Shown: positions 32,934-34,600 of the stretch, piece by piece
Numbering within the stretch: position 1 is the stretch's first letter
Layout of the letters: every line of letters starts with the position of its first letter
Source: a virus
Direction: 5' to 3' (one strand)
DNA length: 34,600 nucleotides
IMG/VR virus record: IMGVR_UViG_3300027770_000150
Span: 1 to 34,600 of that record
Translations under genes and position numbers: made by a program
The notes under the pieces: model-generated
The model's input: only the letters and a program-made list of their open reading frames with translations
What the model was told of the DNA's origin: nothing
The model's database searches: none

Positions 32934-33287
32934 TTAGTGATGGTTGTAGCACTCAATTGGCTTGCCACTCCAAACATAATAGTTGCTGTAGCTGTTGTTC
33001 TTGACCCTATAGCCGTCGCCATCAGCAGTAAAACGTTTCGTTTCAGTCTCGCCCTTGATGCGGTCCGTGGCGGGCGTGCTGATCCATTCCATGCCACCGT
33101 AGCCGCTGTATTTGTTGTCGGCGGGCAAGCGCACAATCTTGACGCTCTTGCCAGTCACACCCACAACCTTGGCCCAACTGGCAATGCTGGCCTCATAGCC
33201 AGATATGCTGACCAGAATATCGCCCACCTTGGGACCATATACCACCGTGGGCTTGTTTACCAGATCAGGAGAAAAGATAGAGTTCAT
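32934..33287 (-). CDS. Small protein (117 aa), unknown
   Basis: The product begins MNSIFSPDLVNKPTVVYGPK and contains VGVTGKSVKIVRLP and YVWSGKPIECYNHH at the end. It is a beta-rich, Tyr/Ser/Gly-rich protein. No family recognised. It has a promoter-like block before the start and a strong terminator after it, so it is a single-gene unit. Confidence 0.72.
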   Translation of the reverse strand: MNSIFSPDLVNKPTVVYGPKVGDILVSISGYEASIASWAKVVGVTGKSVKIVRLPADNKYSGYGGMEWISTPATDRIKGETETKRFTADGDGYRVKNNSYSNYYVWSGKPIECYNHH

Positions 33288-33322
33288 GTTTAGAATACTG
33301 ACAGAGTTTTTATAAAAAGCAA
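33288..33322 (-). promoter_or_regulatory. Promoter-like block (copy F)
   Basis: Minus-strand TTGCTTTTTATAAAAACTC, then TGTCAGTATTCTAAAC before ATG. TATAAAAA is at 33307-33314. Confidence 0.5.
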
Positions 33323-33331
33323 CTCTATTTT

Positions 33332-33622
33332 TTAGTTAAAAGCAGGATGACTGGCATCAGCAACATAAATGTGAAAGTGAGATGTGCTGCGTGGAGCACG
33401 ATATGTGTCAAGATTTACGTGGTTCACGTTGACCATTTCGCTGCGAGCACTCACCCAACGCAGCAGTTTCTGCGCATCTCCGGTGCTGCCGTCAATAGCC
33501 CAAGCCACACGGCTGGCTCCGCCTGTTGCTCCACCCCAGCCGCTCATATACTTGTCCTTGGCAACGATTGCCCACTTGTGGGTGATTTTCTGAGATTCAT
33601 TGCGATCATCTACGGTTTTCAT
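33332..33622 (-). CDS. Small protein (96 aa), unknown
   Basis: The product starts MKTVDDRNESQKITHKWAIV and ends HFHIYVADASHPAFN. A possible active-site-like GGATGGASRVAW is Gly-rich but not a known motif. Several His in the end (NVNHVNLD, TSHFHIY) are notable. No family recognised. It is a single unit with its own promoter-like block. Confidence 0.68.
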   Translation of the reverse strand: MKTVDDRNESQKITHKWAIVAKDKYMSGWGGATGGASRVAWAIDGSTGDAQKLLRWVSARSEMVNVNHVNLDTYRAPRSTSHFHIYVADASHPAFN

Positions 33623-33657
33623 ATTATAGATACTGACTATTTTTTTATAAAAAGCAA
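33623..33657 (-). promoter_or_regulatory. Promoter-like block (copy G)
   Basis: Minus-strand TTGCTTTTTATAAAAAAATA precedes GTCAGTATCTATAAT and ATG. TATAAAAA is at 33642-33649. Confidence 0.5.
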
Positions 33658-33665
33658 CTCTATTT

Positions 33666-33797
33666 TTACTGCCACTTGTTGTTGCGATTTTTGCGAGAAT
33701 AACTGCCTTTGCCCTTGCGGGTCTTGTGAATCTGATTGCCCAGATTCATGCCAGAACTAAACACGCTGCGAAGTTTGATTATATTGTTGGTCTTCAT
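33666..33797 (-). CDS. Short basic protein (43 aa)
   Basis: The frame from ATG 33797 codes 43 residues (MKTNNIIKLRSVFSSGMNLG at the start, then KTRKGKGSYSRKNRNNKWQ). It is strongly basic at the C-terminus. The shorter start is chosen over 33857 because a promoter-like block ends exactly there. No family recognised. Confidence 0.62.
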   Translation of the reverse strand: MKTNNIIKLRSVFSSGMNLGNQIHKTRKGKGSYSRKNRNNKWQ

Positions 33798-33832
33798 GAC
33801 ACTAACTATGTCAGAGTTTTTATAAAAAGCAA
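33798..33832 (-). promoter_or_regulatory. Promoter-like block (copy H)
   Basis: Minus-strand TTGCTTTTTATAAAAACTC, then GACATAGTTAGTGTC before ATG. It supports the 33797 start. Confidence 0.5.
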
Positions 33833-33840
33833 GGTTGAAA

Positions 33841-34428
33841 TCAATTCTGCTTTGCAATTATGGTAAACTTTCCAAACCCCCCACATTTGACACAGTTGTC
33901 TCCAGTTTTTGCGGCTTCAACGCAGCAAACGTGCGAGCACCGATTTTCATCCTTGGTAGCGTTAGCGCAACATTTGGCTTGCTTTCCGGCAATAACTTCG
34001 CCTTCGATGATACGAGTAATGGTTTCGGGGTCGGGAACAAACCCTTCGTTTGGAGTCAAAGTGGCATAAACATAGTTTGGTGAAAGATCAAGATTGGCTC
34101 CGCTGATGGCATCAATCCCGATACCCACAACTCCACCCAAAATCAAATTCATACTTCCAGTCGCAACACCAGCCAGCGAAACCTTGGGCGACAGTGTAAA
34201 GTATCGCGTTTGATATCCCTCCTTGGAAATGACCACCTGCACGGTCTCATTTCGTTTCAACGTGAATGTAACGGGAGTAATGCCCCTTTGACCTGTTGAC
34301 AATGTTACTTCTGCCCTTGATGGCGAGGACGCCACTGGAATGTCCATCTTTGTGCCACGTTGAACGGTGGCGCAGCCAGAAAAGAAAAGAGTGGATGCAC
34401 CCAGCAGGGAAATAATGATTGTTTTCAT
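33841..34428 (-). CDS. PEGA-domain-like lipoprotein
   Basis: The 195-residue protein has a lipoprotein signal peptide: charged start, hydrophobic ISLLGASTLFFSG and Cys19 in the lipobox (FFSGC). A PEGA-like segment follows at about 30-80 with IPVASSPSRAEVTLSTG and PVTFTLKRNETVQV. A Gly-rich hydrophobic segment (about 90-110) and a Cys-rich C-terminal half (CCANATKD, CSHVCCVEA, CVKCGGFG) end it. Lipoproteins are anchored at the outer membrane or inner membrane outer face, so it could act on the host envelope or in superinfection exclusion; that is inference. It has its own promoter-like block. Confidence 0.78.
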   Translation of the reverse strand: MKTIIISLLGASTLFFSGCATVQRGTKMDIPVASSPSRAEVTLSTGQRGITPVTFTLKRNETVQVVISKEGYQTRYFTLSPKVSLAGVATGSMNLILGGVVGIGIDAISGANLDLSPNYVYATLTPNEGFVPDPETITRIIEGEVIAGKQAKCCANATKDENRCSHVCCVEAAKTGDNCVKCGGFGKFTIIAKQN

Positions 34429-34465
34429 CTTACAATAACAGTAACAGAGTTTTTATAAAAAGCAA
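34429..34465 (-). promoter_or_regulatory. Promoter-like block (copy I)
   Basis: Minus-strand TTGCTTTTTATAAAAACTC precedes GTTACTGTTATTGTAAG and ATG. Confidence 0.5.
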
Positions 34466-34467
34466 GA

Positions 34468-34600
34468 CTATTTTGTCCATTCTGTTGTTTTTTCAATCAG
34501 CAACAAAAAGCCAATAATAACAAGTCCAAAAATCATGATGATTGGACCAATCACAATAGCCAAACGAAGTGACGGTTTGCTGCCAGCTTCAAGATTGAAT
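34468..34600 (-). CDS. C-terminus of a membrane protein, N-terminus outside window
   Basis: The frame is open from the window edge to TAG at 34468-34470, giving at least 44 residues. It contains one hydrophobic helix (LAIVIGPIIMIFGLVIIGFL) and ends EKTTEWTK. It is too short to assign. Confidence 0.55.
   Translation of the reverse strand, partial: FNLEAGSKPSLRLAIVIGPIIMIFGLVIIGFLLLIEKTTEWTK

Overview
The window looks like part of the genome of a large tailed phage with a T4-type contractile tail. The main evidence is a recognisable gp6/J-type baseplate wedge protein, a gp25 (GPW-type) baseplate protein, an OB-fold spike/hub-like protein, a gp55-type late sigma factor and a phage PhoH ATPase. 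It also carries a peptide deformylase and a small heat-shock protein, accessory genes often seen in T4-like cyanophages and other aquatic myoviruses. The sequence is AT-rich except for one GC-rich island, genes are tightly packed, and nearly all of them are on the minus strand. The host cannot be read from the sequence. I saw no tRNA, CRISPR array, integrase or transposase.

Layout (transcription mostly right to left). Positions 1-8524 hold a virion and baseplate block: a DNRLRE-like structural protein (cut by the window edge), gp6, gp25, a small helical protein, a Gly/Ala-rich protein, an OB-fold spike/hub-like protein and a small helical protein. Positions 8566-12141 hold the late sigma factor, two small proteins, peptide deformylase and a four-helix membrane/coiled-coil protein with a Thr-Pro-rich tail. 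Hsp20 follows at 12370-12816 with its own late-type promoter and terminator. Positions 12995-17545 hold five contiguous genes, four of which look like glycosyltransferases of different families and one of which is DUF3431-like. Positions 17621-28957 hold fibre or adhesin-like proteins with long Thr-Pro linkers, PhoH, two HExxH metallopeptidase-like proteins, two related zinc-ribbon proteins and several small genes. On the plus strand, 29010-30721 encode a sulfotransferase and a GT9-type glycosyltransferase as a two-gene unit.

The right end changes character. Positions 30722-31182 are the only long non-coding stretch: an AT-rich part with repeated and inverted motifs, then an abrupt G/C-homopolymer-rich part. 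Positions 31183-34600 hold at least ten small minus-strand genes, mostly unrecognised. Many of them have the same roughly 35-base promoter-like block directly before the start codon. One encodes a PEGA-type lipoprotein.

The most interesting possibility is that the genes form a phage glycan system. Six glycan-active enzymes or candidates plus a DUF3431-like protein lie beside fibre-like proteins with mucin-like Thr/Pro/Ala linkers. Two of the enzymes, from different families, share an otherwise unfamiliar C-terminal domain. Two fibre proteins share one N-terminal anchor with swapped C-terminal modules. Glycosylation of the phage's own fibres is an inference; the enzymes could equally modify host surface glycans.
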